Below, piece after piece: positions 45,802-56,895 of a stretch of 64,000 nucleotides of DNA (its first letter is position 1; each line of letters starts with the position of its first letter). The notes below the pieces were generated by a model. It ran no database searches and had not been told where the DNA came from. It saw only the letters and a program-made list of their open reading frames with translations. The stretch is from positions 7,254,001 to 7,318,000 of the forward strand of contig NZ_CP108458.1 in assembly GCF_036242395.1 (NCBI RefSeq), given 5' to 3'. This DNA comes from Kitasatospora sp. NBC_01266. GTDB taxonomy: Bacteria; Actinomycetota; Actinomycetes; Streptomycetales; Streptomycetaceae. The position numbers were made by a program, and so were the translations under genes.

Positions 45802-46653
45802 ATGACCACCGCGACCGTGATCAACAGCGAGTTCGACCAGGCCATCGCCCTCGAACCGGACCCCGACGGCGCCGGGCGCTACCTCGGTGAGCTGGGCGCC
45901 GGCTGGCAGATCGGCGGCGGGATCAACGGCGGGCTGCTGCTGGCCGTCGCCGCCAACGCGCTGCGCCGGGAGCTGCCCGGGCACCCCGACCCGCTCTCGA
46001 TCAGCTGCTACTACCTCTCCACCTCGGGCCCCGGCCCGCTCTCGGTGCGCACCGAGACGGTCCGGCGCGGCCGCACCCTCTCCAACGCGACCGCCTCGCT
46101 CTACCAGTGGGGCCCGGACGGCGCCGAGGTCGAGCGGCTGAGAGTGCTGGCCGGCTACGGCGACCTGGCCGCGCTGGCGGGCGAGGTGCACACCTCGGCC
46201 ACCGCGCCGGAGCTGCCGCCGGTCGAGCAGTGCATCGGGATCGAGCACGCCCCGCCCGGACTGCTTCAGCAGGCCGCCCTGCTGGAGCGCTTCGACCTGC
46301 GGCTCGACCCCGGCACGGTCGGCTGGGCGGTCGGGCAGCCGGCCCGGCAGGGTCGGATCCAGGGCTGGTTCAAGCTGGCCGACGGGCGCGAGCCGGACCC
46401 GCTGTCGCTGCTGCTGGTCGCCGACGCGCTGCCGCCGGTCACCTTCGACCTCGGGCTGCCCGGCTGGGCCCCGACCATCGAGCTGACCGTGCACCTGCGC
46501 GCGCTGCCGGCCCCGGGCTGGCTGCGGGTCAGCCATGCCACCCGGAACCTGGCCGGTGGCCACTTCGAGGAGGACTGCGAGATCTGGGACTCGGCCGGCC
46601 GCCTGGTCGCGCAGTCGCGCCAGCTGGCCCGCGCGCCCCGCGCGCAGGTCTGA
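45802..46653 (+). CDS. Acyl-CoA thioesterase domain (double hotdog) protein
   Basis: The 283-residue protein has two hotdog repeats. The first contains GAGWQIGGGINGGLLLAVAANALRREL and the second VTFDLGLPGWAPTIELTVHLRALPAPGWLRV, with the closing FEEDCEIWDSAGRLVAQSRQLA typical of TesB-like thioesterases. It probably hydrolyses acyl-CoA thioesters; chain-length preference is unknown. ATG 45802 follows GAAGGG about 10 bp upstream. It is monocistronic and convergent with bldD across a strong hairpin. Confidence 0.88.
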   Translation: MTTATVINSEFDQAIALEPDPDGAGRYLGELGAGWQIGGGINGGLLLAVAANALRRELPGHPDPLSISCYYLSTSGPGPLSVRTETVRRGRTLSNATASLYQWGPDGAEVERLRVLAGYGDLAALAGEVHTSATAPELPPVEQCIGIEHAPPGLLQQAALLERFDLRLDPGTVGWAVGQPARQGRIQGWFKLADGREPDPLSLLLVADALPPVTFDLGLPGWAPTIELTVHLRALPAPGWLRVSHATRNLAGGHFEEDCEIWDSAGRLVAQSRQLARAPRAQV

Positions 46654-46696
46654 CCCCGCGCAGGCTCAGCGCACGCCAGGGCGTGCGGATACGCCG

Positions 46697-46724
46697 ACGG
46701 CGCGGTCCCCCGGGACCGCGCCGT
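46697..46724. terminator. Bidirectional terminator between the thioesterase gene and bldD
   Basis: ACGGCGCGGTCCC (46697-46709) pairs perfectly with 46712-46724. It sits between two convergent stops (46653 and 46758), with a GTTTCTT stretch on the plus-strand side. Confidence 0.85.
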
Positions 46725-46757
46725 GACGTTTCTTCAGTTGCCGGACGGGCGAGCGGG

Positions 46758-47261
46758 TCAGCTCGCGTCCTCCTCGCGCACCGCGCGACGAGCGTCCGAG
46801 TTCAGCACACCCCAGCTGATCAGCTGCTCGGTGAGGATGGACGGCGACTGGTCGTAGATCACGGCCAGCGTGCGCAGGTCGTCCTGGCGGATCGAGAGCA
46901 CCTTGCCGTTGTAGTCACCGCGCTGGGACTGGATGGTGGCGGCGTAGCGCTGCAGCGGGCCGGCCTTCTCGGAGGGGACCTGGGTCAGTCTCTCCAGGTC
47001 CAGCACCAGGCGCGGCGGCGGCTCGGCCGCGCCGCCCGGGGTGCCGCCGGGCAGCAGCTCCTGCACCGGGACGCCGTAGAACTCGGCCAGCTCGGCCAGC
47101 CGCTGCACCGTCACGGCACGGTCGCCACGCTCGTAGGAGCCGACGACGACCGCCTTCCAGCGCCCCTGGGACTTCTCCTCGACGCCGTGCAGGGAGAGAC
47201 CCTGCTGAGTGCGGATAGCTCGGAGTTTTCCTCCGAGCTGCTTCGCGTAGTCGCTGGACAT
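46758..47261 (-). CDS. bldD: Developmental regulator BldD
   Basis: BldD is the master repressor of sporulation genes in streptomycetes. A tetramer of cyclic-di-GMP bridges its C-terminal domains and enables DNA binding. The 167-residue product has the N-terminal helix-turn-helix (LRAIRTQQGLSLHGVEEKSQ; VVVGSYERGDRAVTVQRLAEL) and a C-terminal domain with the complete c-di-GMP signature: Arg114-Gly-Asp116, eight residues, then Arg125-Gln-Asp-Asp128. The numbering is the same as published for S. coelicolor BldD. ATG 47261 has GGGGAG 5 bp upstream. It is divergent from pyrR, and its promoter carries a palindrome over the -10 region. Confidence 0.97.
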   Translation of the reverse strand: MSSDYAKQLGGKLRAIRTQQGLSLHGVEEKSQGRWKAVVVGSYERGDRAVTVQRLAELAEFYGVPVQELLPGGTPGGAAEPPPRLVLDLERLTQVPSEKAGPLQRYAATIQSQRGDYNGKVLSIRQDDLRTLAVIYDQSPSILTEQLISWGVLNSDARRAVREEDAS

Positions 47262-47368
47262 TGTTCTCCCCGGACGAGAAATTCTTGATCATGTCGGTCA
47301 CGGGGGGAGCTGGGGGTGACCCAGCTTCCCAAGGCGTCCTACCGATGGGTTCGACGTCTATTCCGTAA

Positions 47369-47407
47369 CTCACTGTGAGGTTACGTAGAGTAAGGTAGCC
47401 CCGTCAA
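47369..47407 (-). promoter_or_regulatory. bldD promoter with an overlapping palindrome
   Basis: On the minus strand TTGACG (47402-47407) and TAACCT (47378-47383) are spaced by 18 bp. The perfect palindrome CTCACTGTGAG (47369-47379), flanked by GTAAC/GTTAC, covers the -10 end and the expected start of transcription. BldD half-sites are of the AGTGA/TCACC type and BldD is known to regulate itself, so this is a likely autoregulatory site. The leader would be about 110 nt. Confidence 0.5.
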
Positions 47408-47548
47408 GCCGAATGGGGCAGCCGTGCGAATGGTCTGCTACCTGTACGTGAACACGACATAGAGGATGTCGGGCGGCTCATGATCGCCCTGGTACCCTTG
47501 ACGAGGCCCGCGCCACGTTCGGGCGGCCACCAAATTCAGACATCCTTT

Positions 47549-47578
47549 AAGGCCCGTCCAGTGAGGCGGGGAAGGAGG
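47549..47578 (+). promoter_or_regulatory. PyrR-binding hairpin adjoining the pyrR ribosome binding site
   Basis: GTCCAGTGAGGC (47556-47567) inside CCCG...CGGG matches the PyrR RNA consensus ARUCCNGNGAGGYU. The Shine-Dalgarno sequence GAAGGAGG (47571-47578) begins one base after the stem. No terminator follows, so UMP-dependent PyrR binding probably blocks translation, as reported for mycobacteria, instead of causing attenuation. Confidence 0.8.
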
Positions 47579-47589
47579 TCCGCTTCGGC

Positions 47590-48201
47590 ATGACCACACC
47601 ACAGACTGACACTCCGCGTCCGCCGCACCAGGTGCTGGACGGCGCGGACATCGCCCGGGTGATCACCCGGATCGCACACGAGATCGTCGAACGCGCCAAG
47701 GGCGCCGAGGACGTCGTGCTGCTCGGCATCCACACCCGCGGTGTCCACCTCGCCCGCCGGCTGCACGCCAAACTGACCCAGATCACCGGCCGCGAGCTGC
47801 CGCTCGGCACGCTCGACATCACCATGTACCGGGACGACCTGCGGCTCAAGCCCGCCCGCGCCCTGGAGCACACCGAGATCCCGGCCGGCGGGATCGACGG
47901 CAAGGTGGTGATCCTGGTCGACGACGTGCTCTTCTCCGGCCGCACCATCCGCGCCGCGCTCGACGCGCTCGGCGACATCGGCCGGCCGCGCGCCGTGCAG
48001 CTCGCCGTCCTGGTCGACCGGGGCCACCGCGAGCTGCCCATCCGCGCCGACTACGTGGGCAAGAACCTGCCCACCTCGCTGCGCGAGGCCGTGCAGGTCC
48101 GGCTCTCCGACGCCGACGGCATGGACGCCGTCCTGGTCGGCGACCGCGACTACGCCGCCCGCAGCTCGCAGGCGCTGGCCGCCCCGAACCCCGCTCCGTG
48201 A
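47590..48201 (+). CDS. pyrR: Bifunctional pyrimidine operon regulator/uracil phosphoribosyltransferase PyrR
   Basis: PyrR senses UMP/UTP against PRPP and binds the pyr leader mRNA. The 203-residue product has a type I PRTase fold with HTRGVHLARRL, LDITMYRDDLRLKP and the PRPP loop VILVDDVLFSGRTIRAALDAL, followed by VQLAVLVDRGHRELPIRADYVGKNLPTS, which holds basic RNA-contacting residues. ATG 47590 has GAAGGAGG upstream next to the PyrR-binding hairpin. The C-terminal 20 residues are an Ala/Ser/Pro extension. It heads the pyr operon; pyrB follows after 22 bp. Confidence 0.96.
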   Translation: MTTPQTDTPRPPHQVLDGADIARVITRIAHEIVERAKGAEDVVLLGIHTRGVHLARRLHAKLTQITGRELPLGTLDITMYRDDLRLKPARALEHTEIPAGGIDGKVVILVDDVLFSGRTIRAALDALGDIGRPRAVQLAVLVDRGHRELPIRADYVGKNLPTSLREAVQVRLSDADGMDAVLVGDRDYAARSSQALAAPNPAP

Positions 48202-48223
48202 CCCGGTAGGAGATGCCCCACCC

Positions 48224-49222
48224 ATGCGCCACCTTGTCTCCGCCGCCGATCTCAGCCGCGACGACGCGCTGCTGATCCTGGACACCGCCGAGGAGCTGGC
48301 CCAGCTCTCCGGGCGGGCCGTCAAGAAGCTCCCCACGCTGCGCGGCCGCACCGTCGTCAACCTCTTCTTCGAGGACTCCACCCGCACCAAGACCTCCTTC
48401 GAGGTCGCCGAGAAGCGCCTGAGCGCCGATGTGATCAACTTCGCCGCCAAGGGCTCCTCGGTGGCCAAGGGCGAGAGCCTGAAGGACACCGCGCTGACCC
48501 TGCAGGCGATGGGCGCCGACGCGGTCGTGATCCGGCACCACGCCTCCGGCGCCCCGGCCCGCCTCGCCCAGTCCGACTGGCTGCACGGCAGCGTGATCAA
48601 CGCCGGCGACGGCACCCACGAGCACCCGACCCAGGCCCTGCTGGACGCCTTCACCATGCGCCGGCACCTCAACCCCGGGCTGGGCAACGACCTCAGCGGC
48701 CGCCGGATCACCATCGTCGGCGACGTGCTGCACAGCCGGGTGGCCCGCTCCAACGTGCTGCTGCTGCAGACCCTGGGCGCGCACGTCACCTTCGTGGCGC
48801 CGCCCACCCTGCTGCCGATCGGCATCGAGAGCTGGCCCTGCGAGGTCTCCTACGACCTGGACGCCGCGCTCGCCAAGACCGACGCGCTGATGATGCTGCG
48901 GGTCCAGCGCGAGCGGATGAACGCCGCCTTCTTCCCCACCGAGCGTGAGTACTCGCGCCGCTACGGCATGCACGCCGGCCGCCTGGCCAAGCTGCCCGAG
49001 CACGCCATCGTGATGCACCCCGGTCCGATGGTGCGCGGCATGGAGATCACCGCCGAGGTGGCCGACTCGCCGCGCTGCACCGTGGTCGAGCAGGTCGCCA
49101 ACGGCGTCTCGGTCCGGATGGCCGTGCTGTACCTCCTGCTCGGCGGCGCCGTCTTCACCGACGGCCCGACCGACGCCGCCCGCACCGAAACACGCACCGA
49201 AACGAACGAGGCCGCCCAGTGA
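48224..49222 (+). CDS. pyrB: Aspartate carbamoyltransferase catalytic subunit
   Basis: PyrB condenses carbamoyl phosphate with aspartate. The 332-residue product has the carbamoyl-phosphate motif FFEDSTRTKTSFEVAEKRL, the catalytic Lys in SSVAKGESLKDT, the IRHHASGAP region, GDGTHEHPTQALLDAFT, and the C-terminal MHPGPMVRGMEI. No pyrI-type regulatory gene is present. ATG 48224 has GGTAGGAG upstream. A hydrophilic Thr/Glu-rich tail (ARTETRTETNEA) follows the normal C-terminus. The stop overlaps pyrC (GTGA). Confidence 0.97.
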   Translation: MRHLVSAADLSRDDALLILDTAEELAQLSGRAVKKLPTLRGRTVVNLFFEDSTRTKTSFEVAEKRLSADVINFAAKGSSVAKGESLKDTALTLQAMGADAVVIRHHASGAPARLAQSDWLHGSVINAGDGTHEHPTQALLDAFTMRRHLNPGLGNDLSGRRITIVGDVLHSRVARSNVLLLQTLGAHVTFVAPPTLLPIGIESWPCEVSYDLDAALAKTDALMMLRVQRERMNAAFFPTEREYSRRYGMHAGRLAKLPEHAIVMHPGPMVRGMEITAEVADSPRCTVVEQVANGVSVRMAVLYLLLGGAVFTDGPTDAARTETRTETNEAAQ

Positions 49223-50523
49223 CCAGCTACCTGATCCGCAACGCCCAGATCCTCGGCGGCCCCGCGCAGGACATCCACATCGCCGACGGCGTGATCCGCG
49301 AGATCGGCACCGGCCTGGCGGTCGAGGCCGACGTCGACATCGACGCGCACGGCCTGATCGCGCTGCCCGGCCTGGTCGACCTGCACACCCACCTGCGCGA
49401 GCCGGGCCGCGAGGACGCCGAGACCGTGCTGACCGGCACCCAGGCCGCCGCCAAGGGCGGCTACACCGCGGTGCACGCGATGGCCAACACCTTCCCGGTG
49501 GCCGACACCGCCGGTGTGGTCGAGCAGGTCTGGCGGCTCGGCCGGGCCTCCGGCTACTGCGACGTGCAGCCCGTCGGCGCCGTCACGGTGGGCCTGGAGG
49601 GCAAGAAGCTCGCCGAGCTCGGCGCGATGCACGACTCCGCCGCCGGGGTGCGGGTCTTCTCCGACGACGGCAAGTGCGTGGACGACGCGGTGATCATGCG
49701 CCGCGCGCTGGAGTACGTGAAGGCCTTCGACGGTGTCGTCGCCCAGCACGCGCAGGAGCCCCGGCTCACCGAGGGCGCCCAGATGAACGAGGGCCGGGTC
49801 TCCGGCGAGCTCGGGCTCGGCGGCTGGCCGGCCGTCGCCGAGGAGGCGATCATCGCCCGCGACGTGCTGCTCGCCGCGCACGTCGGCTCCCGGCTGCACG
49901 TCTGCCACGTCTCCACGGCGGGCTCGGTGGAGCTGATCCGCTGGGCCAAGGCCAAGGGCTGGGACGTCACCGCCGAGGTGACCCCGCACCACCTGCTGCT
50001 CACCGACGAGCTGGTCCGCAGCTACGACCCGGTCTACAAGGTGAACCCGCCGCTGCGCACTGCCGAGGACGTGCACGCGCTGCGCGAGGCGCTGGCCGAC
50101 GGCACCATCGACGCGGTGGCCACCGACCACGCCCCGCACCCGGCGGAGGACAAGGACTGCGAGTGGGCCGTCGCCGCGATGGGCATGGTCGGCCTGGAGA
50201 CCGCGCTCTCGGTGGTCCAGCAGGCGATGGTCGACACCGGCCTGCTGACCTGGGAGGGCGTGGCGGACCGGATGTCCCACCGCCCGGCCCGGATCGGCCG
50301 GCTGGCCGGGCACGGACGCCCCGTCTCGGTCGGCGAGCCCGCCAACCTGGTGCTCTTCGATCCCGCGTACCGTGGCACCGTGAATCCGGACAGCTTCGCC
50401 ACCCGCAGCCGCAACACCCCCTACCGCGGGCTCGACCTGCCCGGTCGGGTGCACGCCACCTTCCTGCGCGGGGTGGCCACCGTGCTGGCCGGTGAGCTCG
50501 TCGAGGCCGGCGAGGTGGCGTGA
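49219..50523 (+). CDS. pyrC: Dihydroorotase
   Basis: This amidohydrolase cyclises carbamoyl aspartate to dihydroorotate. The 434-residue class I enzyme has the metal-binding DLHTHLREPGREDAETV, the conserved MANTFPVAD, VFSDDGKCVDD, HVCHVSTAGS and the C-terminal VATDHAPHPAEDK. GTG 49219 overlaps the pyrB stop, and its own stop overlaps the next membrane-protein gene in the same way. Translation of the operon therefore looks tightly coupled. Confidence 0.97.
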   Translation: MTSYLIRNAQILGGPAQDIHIADGVIREIGTGLAVEADVDIDAHGLIALPGLVDLHTHLREPGREDAETVLTGTQAAAKGGYTAVHAMANTFPVADTAGVVEQVWRLGRASGYCDVQPVGAVTVGLEGKKLAELGAMHDSAAGVRVFSDDGKCVDDAVIMRRALEYVKAFDGVVAQHAQEPRLTEGAQMNEGRVSGELGLGGWPAVAEEAIIARDVLLAAHVGSRLHVCHVSTAGSVELIRWAKAKGWDVTAEVTPHHLLLTDELVRSYDPVYKVNPPLRTAEDVHALREALADGTIDAVATDHAPHPAEDKDCEWAVAAMGMVGLETALSVVQQAMVDTGLLTWEGVADRMSHRPARIGRLAGHGRPVSVGEPANLVLFDPAYRGTVNPDSFATRSRNTPYRGLDLPGRVHATFLRGVATVLAGELVEAGEVA

Positions 50524-51098
50524 ACACCACCGAGCTGGCCGTCATGCACAAGGCCCAGGTGCACAACTGGCCCGACTACATCGGCTGGTCGGTCGGCCTG
50601 CTGATCGTGGTCGGGGTCATCTACTGGCTGATGCGGCAGGGCTGGAACTGGCGCCGCACCCTGCAGTCCGACCTTCCGGCGCTGCCCGCCGTGCCGAGCG
50701 AGACCGGCACACCCATCCTGGAGAGCAGCGGCCGCTACCACGGCAGCACCACCGCCGGGAACTGGCTCGACCGGGTGGTGGCCCACGGGCTGGGTGCCCG
50801 GAGCCTGGCGGAGCTGATGCTGACCGAGCGCGGGCTGCTGGCCCGCCGCCCGGGGGCCGAGGACCTCTGGCTGCCCGCCGAGGACCTGACGGGCGCCCGG
50901 ACCGACTCCGGCATCGCCGGCAAGGTCGTGCCGGCCGGGCTGCTGGTGGTCAGCTGGCGGCTGCACGGCACCGAGTTGGACTCCGGGTTCCGGCTGGACC
51001 ACCCGGACGAGCACGCGGCCTGGGTCACGGCCGTGGCCGGCCTGGCCGACCGAACGACTGCAACACGTACGACGAAGACGGAAGGCGTAACACCATGA
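50520..51098 (+). CDS. Membrane protein encoded inside the pyr operon (PH-like domain)
   Basis: This 192-residue protein lies between pyrC and carA and overlaps both by 4 bp. It has one membrane segment (IGWSVGLLIVVGVIYWLM, about 21-38), a short linker and a cytoplasmic beta-rich domain with SGRYHGSTTAGNWLDRVVAHGLGARSLAELMLTERGLL and LLVVSWRLHGTELDSGFR, similar to the PH-like proteins found at this position in other actinobacteria, including mycobacteria as I recall. No enzymatic motif is visible. The coupling implies equal expression with the pathway enzymes; a membrane scaffold or regulatory role is conceivable but unproven. Confidence 0.85.
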   Translation: MNTTELAVMHKAQVHNWPDYIGWSVGLLIVVGVIYWLMRQGWNWRRTLQSDLPALPAVPSETGTPILESSGRYHGSTTAGNWLDRVVAHGLGARSLAELMLTERGLLARRPGAEDLWLPAEDLTGARTDSGIAGKVVPAGLLVVSWRLHGTELDSGFRLDHPDEHAAWVTAVAGLADRTTATRTTKTEGVTP

Positions 51099-52258
51099 CC
51101 GCACCTGCCCCCACCACGCCGCGCCCCTGGCGGGAGCGTGTGCCTGCCGTGCTGGTCCTGGAGGACGGCCGGACCTTCCGCGGCCAGGCGTACGGCGCGA
51201 TCGGCGAGACCTTCGGCGAGGCCGTCTTCAACACCGGCATGTCCGGCTACCAGGAGACCCTGACCGACCCGTCCTACCACCGCCAGGTGGTGGTCATGAC
51301 GGCCCCGCAGATCGGCAACACCGGCGTCAACGACGAGGACCCGGAGTCGCAGCGGATCTGGGTGTCCGGCTTCGTGGTCCGCGACCCCGCCCGGGTGCCC
51401 TCCAACTGGCGCTCGCGCCGCTCGCTGGACGCCGAGCTGGCGGCCCAGGGCGTGGTCGGGATCAGCGGCATCGACACCCGCGCGCTCACCCGCCACCTGC
51501 GCGAGCGCGGGGCGATGCGGGTCGGCATCTTCTCCGGTCCCTCGCTGGCCGATCAGACCGAGCTGCTGGCCCGGGTGCTGGAGGCGCCGGAGATGAAGGG
51601 CGCCGACCTGTGCGCCGAGGTCGCCACCACCGAGCCCTACGTGGTGCCGGCGATCGGTGCGAAGAAGTTCACCGTCGCCGCCCTGGACCTCGGGATCAAG
51701 GCGATGACCCCGCAGCGGATGGCCGAGCGCGGCATCGAGGTGCACGTGCTGCCCGCCAACTCGACCGTCGAGGAGCTCTACGCGGTCGCTCCGGACGGCA
51801 TCTTCTTCTCCAACGGCCCCGGTGACCCGGCGACCGCCGACCACCAGGTCGCGGTGCTGCGCGAGGTGCTCAGCCGCAAGACCCCGTTCTTCGGGATCTG
51901 CTTCGGCAACCAGATCCTCGGCCGCGCGCTGGGCTTCGGCACCTACAAGCTCAAGTACGGCCACCGCGGCATCAACCAGCCGGTGCAGGACCGCACCACC
52001 GGCAAGGTCGAGGTCACCGCGCACAACCACGGCTTCGCCGTGGAGGCACCGCTGGACAAGGTGAGCGACACCCCGTTCGGGCGGGCCGAGGTCTCCCACG
52101 TCTGCCTCAACGACGACGTGGTCGAGGGCCTGCAGTGCCTGGACACGCCCGCCTTCAGCGTGCAGTACCACCCCGAGGCAGCGGCCGGTCCGCACGACGC
52201 CGCCTACCTGTTCGATCGGTTCCTGGAACTGATGACCCGCACCACCGCAGGGAGCTGA
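51095..52258 (+). CDS. carA: Carbamoyl-phosphate synthase small subunit
   Basis: CarA is the glutaminase that delivers ammonia to CarB. The 387-residue product has the N-terminal CarA domain (VLVLEDGRTFRGQAYGAIGETFGEAVFNT, family sequence) and a class I amidotransferase domain with FSNGPGDPA, the nucleophile in FFGICFGNQILGRALG, and the triad His/Glu in VQYHPEAAAGP. A 14-residue Pro/Thr-rich leader precedes the usual start. ATG 51095 overlaps the previous stop and has GGAAGG upstream. carB follows after 3 bp. Confidence 0.97.
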   Translation: MTAPAPTTPRPWRERVPAVLVLEDGRTFRGQAYGAIGETFGEAVFNTGMSGYQETLTDPSYHRQVVVMTAPQIGNTGVNDEDPESQRIWVSGFVVRDPARVPSNWRSRRSLDAELAAQGVVGISGIDTRALTRHLRERGAMRVGIFSGPSLADQTELLARVLEAPEMKGADLCAEVATTEPYVVPAIGAKKFTVAALDLGIKAMTPQRMAERGIEVHVLPANSTVEELYAVAPDGIFFSNGPGDPATADHQVAVLREVLSRKTPFFGICFGNQILGRALGFGTYKLKYGHRGINQPVQDRTTGKVEVTAHNHGFAVEAPLDKVSDTPFGRAEVSHVCLNDDVVEGLQCLDTPAFSVQYHPEAAAGPHDAAYLFDRFLELMTRTTAGS

Positions 52259-52261
52259 CCC

Positions 52262-55570
<3,309 letters not shown>

Positions 55571-55579
55571 CAGGATCCT

Positions 55580-55614
55580 GTGTGGGAGGCACCCGGGCCG
55601 GGTGCCTCCCACAC
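55580..55614 (+). terminator. Terminator between carB and pyrD
   Basis: A perfect 16-bp inverted repeat (55580-55595 with 55599-55614, left arm starting GTGTGGGAGGCACCC) closes on a GGC loop 9 bp after carB and 24 bp before pyrD. pyrD then needs readthrough or its own promoter. Confidence 0.85.
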
Positions 55615-55638
55615 CCATGTGAGGAAGGCGCCGCGCGC

Positions 55639-56733
55639 GTGTACAAGCTGCTTTTCAATCTGGTCTTCCGGAAGATGGATCCCGAGAAGGCCCACCACCT
55701 GGCGTTCTTCTGGATCCGGCTGGCCGCCTCGGTGCCGGGCCTGCGGCAGTTGGTCGCCCTGGTGCTCGCGCCGCGGGACCAGGCGCTGCGCACCAACGCG
55801 CTCGGCCTGGACCTGCCGGGCCCGTTCGGGCTCGGCGCGGGCTTCGACAAGAACGCGGTCGGGATCGACGGTCTGGCGATGCTCGGCTTCGACTACGTGG
55901 AGATCGGCACGGTCACCGGTGAGCCGCAGCCCGGCAATCCGGCACCGCGCCTGTTCCGGCTGGTCGAGGACCGGGCGCTGATCAACCGGATGGGCTTCAA
56001 CAACCAGGGCTCGGCCCGGATCGCGGCCCGCCTGGCGCAGCGCCAGCGCGGCTCGCTGTCACCGGTGGTCGGGGTGAACATCGGCAAGACCAAGGTGGTC
56101 GAGGAGGCCGACGCGGTCGCCGACTACGTCAAGAGCACCGAGCGGCTGGCCGGGTACGCGGACTACCTGGTGGTGAACGTCTCCTCGCCGAACACCCCGG
56201 GGCTGCGCAACCTGCAGGCCGTCTCGCACCTGGGCCCGCTGCTCAGCGCGGTCCGCGAGGCCGCCGACCGGAGCTGCACGCACCATGTGCCGCTGCTGGT
56301 GAAGATCGCGCCCGACCTGGCCGACGAGGACGTCGACGCGGTCGCCGACCTGGCGCTGGAGCTGGGCCTGGACGGCATCATCGCCACCAACACCACGATC
56401 GGGCGCGCGGGGCTGCTGGCCCCGGCCGCGCGGGTCGAGCAGATCGGCATGGGCGGGCTCTCCGGGGCGCCGCTGAAGGACCGCTCGCTGGAGGTGCTCA
56501 AGCGGCTGCGCAAGCGCACCGAGGGGCGCCTGGTGCTGGTCTCGGTCGGCGGGATCGAGACGGCCGAGGACGCCTGGCAGCGGATCCTGGCCGGCGCCGA
56601 CCTGGTGCAGGGGTACACCGGCTTCATCTACGAGGGGCCGTTCTGGATGCGCCGGGTGCACCAGGGGCTGGGCCGGCGGCTGCGGCGGGCGGGCTTCAGC
56701 AGCATCGCGCAGGCCGTGGGCTCGGGCGTCTGA
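55639..56733 (+). CDS. pyrD: Dihydroorotate dehydrogenase, quinone-dependent (class 2)
   Basis: This class 2 enzyme oxidises dihydroorotate to orotate with membrane quinone. The 364-residue product has an amphipathic N-terminal membrane-binding region (YKLLFNLVFRKMDPEKAHHLAF), FGLGAGFDKNAVGIDGL, the substrate segment INRMGFNNQG, the catalytic-base Ser in VNVSSPNTPGLRNLQ and FMN-phosphate sequence VGGIETAEDAW ... LVQGYTGFIYEGP. GTG 55639 follows GAGGAAGG. It is separated from carB by a strong hairpin. A second, class 1B system is encoded just downstream. Confidence 0.96.
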   Translation: MYKLLFNLVFRKMDPEKAHHLAFFWIRLAASVPGLRQLVALVLAPRDQALRTNALGLDLPGPFGLGAGFDKNAVGIDGLAMLGFDYVEIGTVTGEPQPGNPAPRLFRLVEDRALINRMGFNNQGSARIAARLAQRQRGSLSPVVGVNIGKTKVVEEADAVADYVKSTERLAGYADYLVVNVSSPNTPGLRNLQAVSHLGPLLSAVREAADRSCTHHVPLLVKIAPDLADEDVDAVADLALELGLDGIIATNTTIGRAGLLAPAARVEQIGMGGLSGAPLKDRSLEVLKRLRKRTEGRLVLVSVGGIETAEDAWQRILAGADLVQGYTGFIYEGPFWMRRVHQGLGRRLRRAGFSSIAQAVGSGV

Positions 56734-56748
56734 GCCCTGGGTTCCGTG

Positions 56749-56801
56749 TTGTCATGATCATCTGACGATATGTCATAAATCAGGGCAATGTGACAGTCGG
56801 C
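56749..56801 (+). promoter_or_regulatory. AT-rich promoter/operator region upstream of pyrK
   Basis: A short stretch unlike its surroundings in base composition holds TTGTCA (56749-56754) and TCATAA (56773-56778) as a candidate promoter with 18-bp spacing. It also has three TGTCA/TGACA motifs: within TTGTCA, within ATGTCATAAAT, and TGTGACA near 56790. Two of them form an inverted repeat. It suggests independent, regulated expression of pyrK-pyrDB-pyrF. Confidence 0.4.
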
Positions 56802-56895
56802 GGACGGATTTGGGAGAGTTCCGGGAGCCAGCGAACCGAGATGACCGGCCGGCGGTCGGTCCAAGCAGCCAGAGCGGTGGAAAGGGGCCACAGTC

